Shown: positions 1 to 7,318, numbered from the stretch's first letter. The stretch is 64,000 bases of DNA from Tepidanaerobacter syntrophicus (GCF_001485475.2 NZ_DF976999.1:21001-85000), one strand, 5' to 3'. Made by a program: numbers and translations. Notes: generated by a model from the sequence alone, not told the origin.

Positions 1-2
1 AG

Positions 3-134
3 CTGCTGGGCACGCGGCAGGGTGTGGTGTCGAGATGGGAAAACGGGCATGATTACCCTTCGCTGCCATACCTGATAAAAATAGAAAAAATCCTGGATTG
101 CACTCTCCAGGATTTGTTTGAAGCGGAAGAATAA
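3..134 (+). CDS. XRE-family HTH regulator, C-terminal fragment (5' end outside window)
   Basis: An open frame enters from the left edge and ends at TAA 132-134, giving 43 visible residues. They include the helix-turn-helix recognition segment (TRQGVVSRWENG) and the following helices (PSLPYLIKIEKILDCTLQDLFE) typical of Cro/C1-type DNA-binding domains. It is a plus-strand gene, opposite to the phage late operon, and is followed at once by its own terminator. It may be a prophage regulator or moron, or belong to flanking DNA; the window does not decide this. Confidence 0.8.
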   Translation: MLGTRQGVVSRWENGHDYPSLPYLIKIEKILDCTLQDLFEAEE

Positions 135-168
135 ACGCTCTAAGATAAACTTAGGGCGTCTTTTTTAT
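135..168 (+). terminator. Rho-independent terminator of the XRE gene
   Basis: A 10-bp stem with one G-T pair (acgctctaag / cttagggcgt) and a 5-nt loop begins directly after the XRE stop codon. It is followed by CTTTTTTATT. Confidence 0.85.
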
Positions 169-181
169 TGCATTCGCACAG

Positions 182-353
182 TTTTGTACAAAGATACATA
201 TGTTATGTACAAAAACGCCCCCCAGCCTAGGCTGTACAAAATCCATAGGTTGCAGACAGCCCTTTATCCTTTGCTATGCATGGCTTAGACGCCATTGCTG
301 CACCTATATACAGTAGTGGGTGTGGATTTTTTGCCCTTCTATCCACACTTTTT
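182..353. promoter_or_regulatory. Non-coding stretch with GTACAAA repeats and a hairpin
   Basis: The 169-400 interval holds no convincing gene. It contains the palindrome TTTGTACAAA (183-192), a second GTACAAAA (207-214) that forms an inverted pair with it, and a third copy (234-241); these could be binding sites for the neighbouring XRE protein. A separate 8-bp hairpin (GTGTGGAT 320-327 / ATCCACAC 341-348) followed by five Ts could terminate plus-strand transcription. The binding role is inferred only from repetition and symmetry. Confidence 0.4.
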
Positions 354-400
354 GGGGCCTTTTTTCGGCCACTTTTATTCACAGTTCTGAATATATAAAA

Positions 401-430
401 GCAAAAAAATAAAGGCTCCCGAAGGAGCCT
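401..430 (-). terminator. Second late-operon terminator (UUCG tetraloop)
   Basis: On the minus strand the stem AGGCTCC / GGAGCCT is closed by a TTCG tetraloop, followed by TTATTTTTTT. It lies just downstream of another terminator, so the prophage late operon ends in a tandem pair. Confidence 0.85.
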
Positions 431-432
431 GG

Positions 433-465
433 GAAAATAAAAAATCCCCCGGCATTAACCGGGGG
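433..465 (-). terminator. First late-operon terminator
   Basis: The minus strand reads CCCCCGG, loop TTAATG, CCGGGGG, then ATTTTTTATTTT. It is placed just after the stop codon of the LL-H holin gene and is a canonical intrinsic terminator. Confidence 0.9.
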
Positions 466-471
466 TGTCTT

Positions 472-828
472 TCATGATATAGATTTTGCCCATTCTTCTC
501 CAAAAGCATCTTTTAATTCTCTCAGGGCTGCTTCAATTAGTCCTTTCACCTCATCGGTTGTAAGTTTTAAACCGACTTTTTCTGCCTGCGCTACTAACCA
601 CTCTGCTGCCTTCTGATACTTTTCTTCTCCCTTTAGGTCCTTATAGACCTGCTCTACAAAACGCACTGCCAGGGTAGCGAGTTCCTGTTTTGTTGCCAGC
701 TCGCCCTGGATTCTTTTTATAGTCTCAACGCCCAGCTTTTTCTTAAGCCAGCTAACAAACATCGCGACGGCCAAAGTAATCAGGATTACCAAAACATCAT
801 AGGTAAGATTTAAAATCAGTTCTTTCAT
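472..828 (-). CDS. Phage holin, LL-H type
   Basis: 118 aa. An N-terminal hydrophobic segment (about residues 4-26, LILNLTYDVLVILITLAVAMFVSWL) is followed by a charged, helical cytoplasmic region. The length, single membrane span and position next to the endolysin fit the LL-H holin family, small membrane proteins that permeabilise the inner membrane and time lysis. It is the last gene of the late operon, 13 bp after the amidase gene and just before the tandem terminators. The family call is by overall pattern. Confidence 0.75.
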   Translation of the reverse strand: MKELILNLTYDVLVILITLAVAMFVSWLKKKLGVETIKRIQGELATKQELATLAVRFVEQVYKDLKGEEKYQKAAEWLVAQAEKVGLKLTTDEVKGLIEAALRELKDAFGEEWAKSIS

Positions 829-841
829 TTTTCTGTTCCTC

Positions 842-1882
842 CTATCCCACGACTTCTATGTCGCTTGTGTTTACCCAGCTTACAATCTCTTTGAGCAGAA
901 CCTTTCCGTTGCCGACTTGCTGCACGGTGTAAGTGTTGCCTTTAACCCAGTTTGGTATCGTCTGGCCAGTGCTGTATTTTGTGGCCGTGCTTTTTATCTT
1001 AACCTTGGATCCTACTTTAAGCGTAGGGGCCGGATCCTGTGCCTGCCCTGCCGGCGTTCCTGCCTCGGTTGTTATAAAGCAGTCAAAGCCGTCAGATTTA
1101 AGCTTCCTGGCCATGGCTTCGGCATTTGCTCTTTGGCTATATGCTCCTACTTGCACCTTAAAAAGGCCTCCGGCCATAATGATATAAGTGTCATATCCTT
1201 TGGCCTTCAGTTTGGATGCTTGTGCATCCGCGTTTGCTTTTTGGCTGTACGCTCCTACCTGCACCCTATAAAGAGTGCTGGGTTTTGGTGCCGGTGTAAC
1301 TGGAGCTGCAGTTCCTTGGGCCAGTTTCTTCGCCACGTCAGCACGGAACGTGTCCATATTCTTACCATGCTTTGGGAACCAGTGCATGACGTCTCCGTGA
1401 TTGCTAGCTATGCCTAATTTAGCCCCTTCACTGTGACAAATGAGCCAAGGTTTCTCAGGTTTTATATTATATAGCTTGCAAAGATAGGCGCAAAATTCTA
1501 CGGCCTCCTGGTATACTTTATTGAAATATACCGGATCTGTCAGCCCATCCTCGCAGATCTCAAAGCCGATGTGTGTATCATTAGCCTTGCCTCCAGCGTG
1601 CCAGCCCCGATGGTCCCAGGGCAAAGTCTGATATGTGGCAATGCTACCATCTGCCAATTTTCCTATGAAGGCATGAACACACTTCTGTTGTCCATCTGGT
1701 CGCGGCTGGTTCCAATGGTTGTTATACGAATTATGGCCCAGGAGCCCATCATCAGGCCCTACATAACGTCTTAGATTAGGATTGTTGGCTCCGGTGCTGT
1801 GCACCATGATACCCTGCACCTTGATTTTTTGCCCTGCTTTATAGCACTCGTTGTTTGTGAGAAACAATTTGCGAAGGTTCAT
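842..1882 (-). CDS. Endolysin: N-acetylmuramoyl-L-alanine amidase with two SPOR repeats
   Basis: 346 aa. Residues about 20-180 form an amidase_2 (PGRP-like) zinc domain, with the metal-site histidines visible in VHSTG and later segments (HAGG, CHSEG, DVMHWF). It cleaves the lactoyl-Ala bond of peptidoglycan. Two SPOR-like repeats follow (VQVGAYSQKANADAQ and VQVGAYSQRANAEAM, about 205-275), which usually bind denuded glycan strands, then an SH3-like C-terminus (about 285-345). The strong SD GGAGGG precedes the ATG. It sits between small membrane proteins in the lysis cassette. No signal peptide is seen, so export through the holin is expected. Confidence 0.9.
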   Translation of the reverse strand: MNLRKLFLTNNECYKAGQKIKVQGIMVHSTGANNPNLRRYVGPDDGLLGHNSYNNHWNQPRPDGQQKCVHAFIGKLADGSIATYQTLPWDHRGWHAGGKANDTHIGFEICEDGLTDPVYFNKVYQEAVEFCAYLCKLYNIKPEKPWLICHSEGAKLGIASNHGDVMHWFPKHGKNMDTFRADVAKKLAQGTAAPVTPAPKPSTLYRVQVGAYSQKANADAQASKLKAKGYDTYIIMAGGLFKVQVGAYSQRANAEAMARKLKSDGFDCFITTEAGTPAGQAQDPAPTLKVGSKVKIKSTATKYSTGQTIPNWVKGNTYTVQQVGNGKVLLKEIVSWVNTSDIEVVG

Positions 1883-2146
1883 TTACATCCCTCCTTCCCC
1901 GTTACTCTCTTTTTGCGTCATAACCGAGTCATATACTATTCCGCCTTTTGTATTTTCCCGCTCCGCCTTGCGGTAGTAAAAGGCCGTCGCTGTTGCAAGT
2001 TCTGTAAAAACGGCGGGGATTAAATAGGCCAGGGGCGAGAGATCTCCTGTCCTGTAGATCATTGCGCATGAAAAAATGACCACGCTTATGGTCATTATGG
2101 AAACACCGATGAATAAAATTTTGGAGAACTCAATCCTCTTTTTCAT
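1883..2146 (-). CDS. Small two-span membrane protein of the lysis cassette
   Basis: 87 aa with two hydrophobic segments (about 9-30, ILFIGVSIMTISVVIFSCAMI, and 37-57, LAYLIPAVFTELATATAFYYR) and a charged tail. It abuts the amidase gene and follows the BhlA-like gene. Small membrane proteins at this spot are often holins or antiholins, but no family was recognised, so the function is inferred from context only. Confidence 0.65.
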   Translation of the reverse strand: MKKRIEFSKILFIGVSIMTISVVIFSCAMIYRTGDLSPLAYLIPAVFTELATATAFYYRKAERENTKGGIVYDSVMTQKESNGEGGM

Positions 2147-2148
2147 GT

Positions 2149-2370
2149 TTATCGCCTTGCTCGTTCCAACAATTCATCAATTTTGGCTTCTTGCCGAGTC
2201 AGGTTAACCTGTATCAATGTCGTAAGATTTTCTAATGCTTTTGTGTTATTCTTAACTACCTCGGTAAGCTCGTTTTCTGATTTATTCTTCATCCATCGAT
2301 CCACTAAATAAATTAAACCCGCCACCGCAAATATGGCGAGGCCATATTGAGCAATTTCAGGTCCTGGCAT
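2149..2370 (-). CDS. BhlA/UviB-like holin
   Basis: 73 aa from the chosen ATG at 2370, which has the SD GGAAGGAG. A longer in-frame start at 2409 lies inside a terminator hairpin and has no comparable SD. One N-terminal transmembrane helix (PEIAQYGLAIFAVAGLIYLVD) is followed by a charged coiled-coil tail ending in ELLERARR. Topology and size match the BhlA/UviB family of phage and bacteriocin-associated holin-like proteins. It starts the lysis cassette. Confidence 0.7.
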   Translation of the reverse strand: MPGPEIAQYGLAIFAVAGLIYLVDRWMKNKSENELTEVVKNNTKALENLTTLIQVNLTRQEAKIDELLERARR

Positions 2371-2395
2371 TGTATCCTCTCCTTCCATGACTAGG

Positions 2396-2422
2396 CATAA
2401 AAATAACACCTTTTAAGGTGTT
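2396..2422 (-). terminator. Intrinsic terminator-like hairpin upstream of the lysis cassette
   Basis: On the minus strand AACACCTT pairs with AAGGTGTT over a tight loop and is followed by TATTTTTATG. It could attenuate transcription between the DGR target region and the lysis genes. Confidence 0.55.
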
Positions 2423-2617
2423 TGATGAGAATGTTCTTGTATTAATGCATTGATCATATTCTCTTTTTCTAAGTTTTCATTGACGAGTCTGGCAATTATT
2501 TCATTCTGCTTATTAATCACTTTGCTTTGGTCTTCTATTAATTCAAGTTATGATGTCTAAAAATGCAGCGCCTAAAACGGCCATAAGGGATAAGAAATAT
2601 ACTCTTTCCGGAAACAT
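2413..2617 (-). pseudogene. Frameshifted small membrane/coiled-coil phage gene
   Basis: The ATG at 2617 opens a hydrophobic 24-residue peptide (MFPERVYFLSLMAVLGAAFL...) that stops at 2543-2545. The next frame is open immediately after and continues for about 43 codons as a charged coiled coil (ELIEDQSKVINKQNEIIARL...) to TAA 2413-2415, without a start of its own. A single indel near 2545 would join them into one roughly 68-residue protein with a membrane segment plus coiled coil, the same plan as the BhlA-like gene next door. A sequencing error cannot be excluded. Confidence 0.5.
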
Positions 2618-2629
2618 GATATATCCTAT

Positions 2630-2719
2630 CTAGCTAGCGATAAGCCCTAGAAAAGGTTTTGCTCCAGTGAATGCTTTGCTAATGTATTCAGCTATACTTT
2701 TTAACTCTTCTGTATTCAC
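2630..2719 (-). CDS. Tiny phage protein, unknown
   Basis: 29 codons from GTG 2719, preceded by the SD AAAGAGGTG; sequence begins VNTEELKSIAEYISKAFTGA and ends at TAG 2630-2632. It is short and has no recognised family, but the ribosome site is good and it is co-directional with neighbours. Confidence 0.4.
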   Translation of the reverse strand: MNTEELKSIAEYISKAFTGAKPFLGLIAS

Positions 2720-2770
2720 CTCTTTACCCCCAATAAAAAATATAAAAAGAAGGGCGATGATCAGCCCCTC

Positions 2771-2908
2771 TTATTGCTCTCCTTCAACTTCTGCAGCTAG
2801 ATATTCTGCAACTGGTATTTGATATATTTCTGGTATTTCCTCAATCGTTCTTCTTTTAGCTTTAATTAAAAGTGCATACACTGGAATCATGTACTCTCTA
2901 ACTTTCAT
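2771..2908 (-). CDS. CD1375-like small phage protein
   Basis: 45 aa (MKVREYMIPVYALLIKAKRR...TIEEIPEIYQIPVAEYLAAE). The pattern VYALLI-K-TIEEIPE resembles the short CD1375-type proteins found after tail-fibre genes in clostridial phages; their function is unknown. Its ATG overlaps the stop of the upstream gene as TAATG, suggesting translational coupling in the tail-fibre module. Confidence 0.65.
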   Translation of the reverse strand: MKVREYMIPVYALLIKAKRRTIEEIPEIYQIPVAEYLAAEVEGEQ

Positions 2909-3096
2909 TATTTAGCACCCCCTTCTAATGCTTCCACTCTAGCTCTTAATTCTTCCACTTCCCCTGCAAGCTTTTCCATGTCTTCATAAAGCATAGCTAT
3001 GACTTCTAGTGTATCTGCCTGTATTTCTATTTTCTTTTTTTCTTCCTCTTCTTTTATCTCGCTGATTGGTTTCTCATTAATTATCTTAACAGCCAT
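2908..3096 (-). CDS. Small coiled-coil phage protein
   Basis: 62 aa, highly charged, with heptad-like spacing in the second half (ALTLEVIAMLYEDMEKLAGEVEEL-like region up to EALEGGAK). It is coupled to the DGR target gene by a TAATG overlap at 3096-3098 and to the next gene by another. Such small coiled-coil proteins often follow receptor-binding genes; a chaperone or accessory role is conjecture. Confidence 0.6.
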   Translation of the reverse strand: MAVKIINEKPISEIKEEEEKKKIEIQADTLEVIAMLYEDMEKLAGEVEELRARVEALEGGAK

Positions 3097-5342
3097 TATT
3101 TAAAAGCACCTCCATATCCACTTAAGTAGCTTTTTTCTGTTGCAGTTCCTCTTTCTATTATTACTTGTATTCCTACTCCCCATTTATTTGCAGTTTTTGT
3201 TTCATTTAAGAAATTGTGATGTCTGCCTATTAATACCTGATCAGTTGCGTCTTCCCAAGTAGGCTCATCATCAAATACATTGTTGCATACAAGGACCTTA
3301 AATATTGCTCCTTCAGCTAGTTTATAGGTTGGTGTCACCAGCACTTGGGTGCACATGTCGTCTGTTTCCTTTGCAAATAGGTGCATTAGTCTTGTTACTA
3401 CCCTGGTAAAGGTATAGTTTCTAATGGCCGTAGCTCCATCATCATCTGTTACTTCAATTCTAATATTGTGTTTTGTGCTATCTAGCTGTAGCCAGTCTAG
3501 TTTTTCCATTGTGTAATCATAAGTTTGGCCAGCAATTATTGGATAGGTTTCTTTTAGTTTGTCATCCAGGAATATTTTTGCTGTCATTTGACTTCCTTCA
3601 ATGTCCGTTGCACTGAACGATACTGTGAATGGTTCTGTTTTTTCTCCTAGATCCTGGTCGCTTCCTGAAATTACTGGAGCACTGTTGGTCCTCCTGAAAG
3701 TGTATCTTCTGTATGATATGCCACCTTTACCATCATCAGCGCGTATTTCTATAGTGTTTACTTCATTTAATGGTAGCTCATATAAAGTTTCACTGGATAT
3801 TTCCATGATTATATCCTCATTTTGTGGAGCATTGGATAGGTTCTTAATAGTGTTTCCATTCAGTTTTTCTGTAATTGTTACATTGTCTCCATCTGGATCA
3901 TGTACCTGATATACAACTGTAAAGCCTTCGTTTTTATCCCCTATACTGCCATCCACGCCACTAATTATAGGAGCTGCGTTCACTCTCTTGAATGTATATT
4001 TTCTTGTTGCGGCTCCCCCTTTATTGTCCATGACTGTAATAGTTATTGTGTTGGTTGCTCCCATTGTAAGTCGTGATAGTGTTTCAGTGTCAATTTCTAT
4101 ATTATAGGTAAAATTCCTTTCAGCATTATTGATTGTTCTTATTGTTTCATTATTTAATTTCTCTACAACTGTTAATATATCGTCTTCATCTGTGTCGTTT
4201 ACTTGGTATGAAATTTTAAATGGTTCCGTCTTGTCTCCAAGGTCCTGGTCTGTGCCAGAAATCAGAGGAGCAGAATTCAGAACTACAAAGCAGGTGCGGA
4301 ACCCGTAGGTGCTGAGGGCATTACCCGTATTGCTGTCGAAGTAAGCAAGGCCAGCATTGCCGTAGTCACAGTCGCCGCCACGACGGAACACAGGACCGGA
4401 AGAGCTGGGAAAGCCGGAGACCGCACTGTTACCCTGCCAGTTTTTCCATGATGTTGTTCCTTCCCCTTGCTGTGATGTTTCGTGGATCATCATTCCATCT
4501 GTTAGTCCTTTAGCTGCATTGTAGTTATTTGGTCTATCGTCAGTAGATCCTACTGGAAATACGTCTTTGTATTTGCTTTCTGCATCAACTAAAGCTTTGC
4601 AATATGTGTTTAGGTTTGCATGGCCATTGTTTACATAGCTGGCTACATACTCGTAAGTGTTACCTACCATGTCAAAAATACCTGTCATGTTTCCTGTAGT
4701 GGAGCTAGCTCCTGTATTATCTATTCCATTGAGTCCATATCCTGTCTTGTAGTCGCTGTTACTATTTCTATCTGGTCTTTGGTTGCCTATAGCCTTGGCC
4801 AGCATTGCTGCAGCTCCCCACTCGGAGTTCTTCATCATATGGGAATCTACTCCATCAGCGTTAGTGGTCAGCTGATTCTTTAAGTCTAGACAGTTAATGA
4901 ATATATCGTTTACGGTTATACTTCTCCATGCTACCTTATCTGGTTTAAATCCTGGTATACCACCATTGTCTAGGTCCTTATGGGCTGCATATTTTGCTAC
5001 CCAAATACCTGACAATTCTTGATCTCCGAATGTAAATGCAGGATGTTTTTTGCATGCTCTGCCGTCAATTGTATTGGTATTGTCGTTTATTCCATCGGAA
5101 AATCTTATTTTAATTTCTGGATCATCTGCGTATTGAATTGCCCTATAGGTAAACCTCGGTATCCATACCCAAAGGTTGCCCTTAGTGTCTTTTGCATTGG
5201 CCCATTTCTTCATGCTAGGGTTGTAGTTGTAATCCCAGTTTTCAACCGTTGTTTCCTGGAAAGTGTGTCCTGAAACATGGTTGACTGGTACCCAGCCAGG
5301 CGGTAAAATGGGCCTATTTGCTAGTCCTGAAACTAATGCCAT
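3096..5342 (-). CDS. DGR target protein: FGE/C-type-lectin-like variable domain plus three Ig-like repeats
   Basis: 748 aa from ATG 5342 (SD GGAGGG; the in-frame TTG at 5357 overlaps that SD and is unlikely). Residues about 1-351 resemble the FGE-sulfatase/C-type-lectin fold used by many DGR targets: VWIPRF near the start, MVGNTYEYV, then RRGG...GFRTC at the end. Residues 304-351 are encoded by the variable repeat. Three Ig/cadherin-like repeats follow (about 356-454, 455-552, 553-648), each opening N-S/A-A-P-x-I-S-G and ending YTFKR/YTFRR/YTFTR. A unique 100-residue C-terminus closes the protein. It lies downstream of the tail-fibre gene, so a receptor-binding tail adhesin is the best inference. 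Having the variable region in mid-protein is unusual. Confidence 0.9.
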   Translation of the reverse strand: MALVSGLANRPILPPGWVPVNHVSGHTFQETTVENWDYNYNPSMKKWANAKDTKGNLWVWIPRFTYRAIQYADDPEIKIRFSDGINDNTNTIDGRACKKHPAFTFGDQELSGIWVAKYAAHKDLDNGGIPGFKPDKVAWRSITVNDIFINCLDLKNQLTTNADGVDSHMMKNSEWGAAAMLAKAIGNQRPDRNSNSDYKTGYGLNGIDNTGASSTTGNMTGIFDMVGNTYEYVASYVNNGHANLNTYCKALVDAESKYKDVFPVGSTDDRPNNYNAAKGLTDGMMIHETSQQGEGTTSWKNWQGNSAVSGFPSSSGPVFRRGGDCDYGNAGLAYFDSNTGNALSTYGFRTCFVVLNSAPLISGTDQDLGDKTEPFKISYQVNDTDEDDILTVVEKLNNETIRTINNAERNFTYNIEIDTETLSRLTMGATNTITITVMDNKGGAATRKYTFKRVNAAPIISGVDGSIGDKNEGFTVVYQVHDPDGDNVTITEKLNGNTIKNLSNAPQNEDIIMEISSETLYELPLNEVNTIEIRADDGKGGISYRRYTFRRTNSAPVISGSDQDLGEKTEPFTVSFSATDIEGSQMTAKIFLDDKLKETYPIIAGQTYDYTMEKLDWLQLDSTKHNIRIEVTDDDGATAIRNYTFTRVVTRLMHLFAKETDDMCTQVLVTPTYKLAEGAIFKVLVCNNVFDDEPTWEDATDQVLIGRHHNFLNETKTANKWGVGIQVIIERGTATEKSYLSGYGGAFK
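4289..4432 (-). repeat. DGR variable repeat (VR)
   Basis: 144 bp, colinear without gaps to 5527-5670. The two copies differ at 19 positions, and in every case the template copy has A on the coding strand. No other base type differs. The substitutions change 15 codons, mostly Asn AAY codons. The 18 bp at the downstream end (coding ACGGGTTCCGCACCTGCT) are identical and GC-rich, as expected for an initiation-of-mutagenic-homing site. Confidence 0.97.
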
Positions 5343-5370
5343 ATATAATCCCTCCAAGCTTCGTATATTT

Positions 5371-5416
5371 TAAATAATAAAAGGCATCTTTCACCTAAAG
5401 CTACTAAATGCCTTTT
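5371..5416 (-). terminator. Hairpin terminator between TR and the target gene
   Basis: On the minus strand AAAAGGCAT (5416-5408) pairs with ATGCCTTTT (5387-5379) around a 20-nt loop, followed by ATTATTT. It could end the avd-RT-TR transcript and uncouple template RNA from target-gene expression. Confidence 0.65.
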
Positions 5417-5526
5417 ACTGATTTTGTTTTTACCTCTTTATTATCTGAGGAAGGAATAGAGCTCCTTTGGTCTGGTAGCACCGTATAAAAGTCCGTAAAC
5501 CTTTATAATCTCGCTTAATTGACCAG

Positions 5527-5670
5527 AGCAGGTGCGGAACCCGTTGTTGCTGTTGGCATTACCCGTATTGTTGTTGAAGTAAGCAAGGCCAGCATTGTCG
5601 TTGTTATAGTTGCCGCCACGATGGAACACAGGATTGGAAGAGTTGGGAAAGTTGGAGTTCGCACTGTTAC
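5527..5670 (-). repeat. DGR template repeat (TR)
   Basis: 144 bp non-coding copy starting 18 bp after the RT stop codon. By count the coding strand has about 40 adenines; 19 differ in VR and the other 104 positions are all conserved. Read in the VR frame it encodes 16 Asn residues, mostly AAC/AAT, codons that adenine mutagenesis can turn into many residues without making stops. The GC-rich downstream end is shared with VR, after which the sequences diverge. Confidence 0.97.
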
Positions 5671-5688
5671 AGCTCTATCCCTACTAGT

Positions 5689-6714
5689 TTATTTGTTTTT
5701 TACTAATACAAAATTCTTAAACATATGATCTATAAGTAAATAGCTGTCGGCATGCTTTGCATACCCTTTCCAGCTATTTATAGACCTTTTTATCTCCTCT
5801 AATGTCATTTCTCCATTAGCATATTTCCTTTGATATGCTTTCAATTTTCTTTTCATTTTCTTTTTACTGCAATCTCTTATTTTCATATGAGTTGACCATA
5901 TTTTGTAACCACAAAAATTGACTCCATTTTTAACCGGAAATATTTGCGTCTTTTTATTTAGTTTAAGTTTCAGCCTCTCATCTAAAAATATTATAATCTC
6001 CTTTAGGGCCTGTTGGGCCTCTTCTTTGTTTTTAAATATTAGGACCCAGTCATCCATATATCTAACATACATCTTTACTTTCAGTTTGTGTTTTATGAAC
6101 ATATCTAACTGATGTAGATATAAATTAGCAAACCATTGGGATGTATATGATCCTACTGGTATTCCTGGATCCTCTGTTGTGTCTAATATAACTTTTGTAA
6201 GCCACAAAACTTCTGGATCTTTTATTTTACTGGCCACAATGTTATAAAGTATTGTATGGTCTATGCTGAAGAAGTAGCTCTTAATGTCGCCTTTAAGAAT
6301 ATAAGGTCTTTCCCATTTTGCTTCTGCAGTTTTTAAGAATTTTTGCACTCTATATGCTGCTCCATGCATTCCTTTGCCTTCAATACATGCATAGGAGTCA
6401 TATATGAATGCTTTCCCAAATATAGGGATGATAAAATTCTTTACATACCACTGGTGAATTACTCTATCTCTATAAGGGGCTGCCTTAATAAGTCTTTTCT
6501 TAGGCTCGTAAATAGTAAACTCCAAGTATTCTCCTGGAGCATATGTTTTATTTTTTAATTCGTTATACAGTTTTATGATATTGCCTTCTAGATTCATTTC
6601 AAATTCAATTACATCTTTTCTAAATCTTTTCCCCTTTTTAGCGCTCTGATGGGCATTTAATAAGCTGGAGAATGTTAATGCTGATTCGAATAAATTCTTA
6701 TATGTTTTTGCCAT
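5689..6714 (-). CDS. DGR reverse transcriptase
   Basis: 341 aa. Palm motifs are visible: KGDIKSYFFSID (motif A, Asp143), VGSYTSQWFANLYL (188-200) and YVRYMDDW with catalytic YMDD (219-222). The GxxxSQ form of motif 4 is the hallmark of DGR enzymes and differs from the QGxxxSP form of group II intron RTs. There is no maturase or endonuclease domain. It copies TR RNA with adenine infidelity and the cDNA replaces VR. The ATG overlaps the end of avd by 17 bp, and TR follows directly. Confidence 0.96.
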   Translation of the reverse strand: MAKTYKNLFESALTFSSLLNAHQSAKKGKRFRKDVIEFEMNLEGNIIKLYNELKNKTYAPGEYLEFTIYEPKKRLIKAAPYRDRVIHQWYVKNFIIPIFGKAFIYDSYACIEGKGMHGAAYRVQKFLKTAEAKWERPYILKGDIKSYFFSIDHTILYNIVASKIKDPEVLWLTKVILDTTEDPGIPVGSYTSQWFANLYLHQLDMFIKHKLKVKMYVRYMDDWVLIFKNKEEAQQALKEIIIFLDERLKLKLNKKTQIFPVKNGVNFCGYKIWSTHMKIRDCSKKKMKRKLKAYQRKYANGEMTLEEIKRSINSWKGYAKHADSYLLIDHMFKNFVLVKNK

Positions 6715-7072
6715 TCCTAGTTGATTTTATCCATCCACCTAATATTTTTCCTATTTCATCCAGCCTCCTAGCCCATTCGATATAGTTTTTATTAGATATA
6801 TACTTATATTTATGAGCTAATCTTACTAAGACTTTTTGTAGCTGCACTTCTGCATCTATCATATTGAGCATTTCTAATCTTTTCTGACTATTTCCATATA
6901 TTTTATTAGCTCTTAAAATATATTTAAGTGTATCAAACATGCTGTTTTTAAAACTAGCTGCCATAGCATACTTTTCACTTTTGGGGAATTTCCTTATTCT
7001 ATCATAGGCGTATTCAATCAAATCTACATACTTTTGGTAGATTAGGAGCTCTTTCCTCTGTGTCTGACCCAT
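6698..7072 (-). CDS. avd: DGR accessory variability determinant Avd
   Basis: 124 aa from ATG 7072 (SD AGGGGTG; an earlier ATG at 7081 is possible). The protein is basic and almost entirely helical (LIYQKYVDLIEYAYDRIRKF, then three more long helices ending in EIGKILGGWIKS), the four-helix-bundle pattern of the Avd/23S-IVP family. Avd forms a pentamer that binds nucleic acid and the DGR RT and is needed for mutagenic homing. It is directly upstream of, and overlapping, the RT gene. Confidence 0.9.
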   Translation of the reverse strand: MGQTQRKELLIYQKYVDLIEYAYDRIRKFPKSEKYAMAASFKNSMFDTLKYILRANKIYGNSQKRLEMLNMIDAEVQLQKVLVRLAHKYKYISNKNYIEWARRLDEIGKILGGWIKSTRNGKNI

Positions 7073-7091
7073 GATGAACACCCCTTCTGTC

Positions 7092-7316
7092 TTAGCGAAT
7101 GCATCTCTTGTTTCTTATCTCGTCTATTGTTTCTCTTTGGCCAGAATACTCAAAGCCAAAATCATTTATAATAATGTATTCCTCTTTTCCTTCATAAGTA
7201 GTCCCTTTGATGACTAATTTATCCTGATTGCATAGTTCGCATACAGGCAATAACTCTACAAATAGATTGGATATTATGCATGAAAGTTGGTCTTTTGTGC
7301 AAGCGAACTTCTCCAT
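7092..7316 (-). CDS. Hypothetical phage protein in the DGR locus
   Basis: 74 aa, not recognised. It contains two CxxC-like cysteines (VCELCNQDKL) plus other Cys residues and a beta-rich middle (KEEYIIINDFGFEYSG). It lies between the tail-fibre gene and avd on the same strand. It could be a DGR accessory or a small tail protein; nothing in the sequence decides. Confidence 0.6.
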   Translation of the reverse strand: MEKFACTKDQLSCIISNLFVELLPVCELCNQDKLVIKGTTYEGKEEYIIINDFGFEYSGQRETIDEIRNKRCIR

Positions 7317-7318
7317 GT

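Noticed and set aside
917..1417. Long plus-strand ORF opposite the amidase
   Set aside because: It is a shadow of the amidase gene, without an SD or protein-like pattern.
4228..4288. DGR-type cruciform hairpin just downstream of VR
   Set aside because: Only a 4-bp CTGG/CCAG stem and a GAATTC palindrome are visible, much weaker than the hairpins reported at other DGR targets.
5441..5629. Minus-strand ORF of 62 codons over the template repeat
   Set aside because: It is the TR read in the VR frame and lacks an SD. The A-only relation to VR shows it is a template rather than a gene.
5689..6714. Reverse transcriptase as a group II intron or retron
   Set aside because: No intron RNA structure, maturase domain or msr/msd is visible. 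GxxxSQ, Avd and a TR/VR pair identify a DGR.
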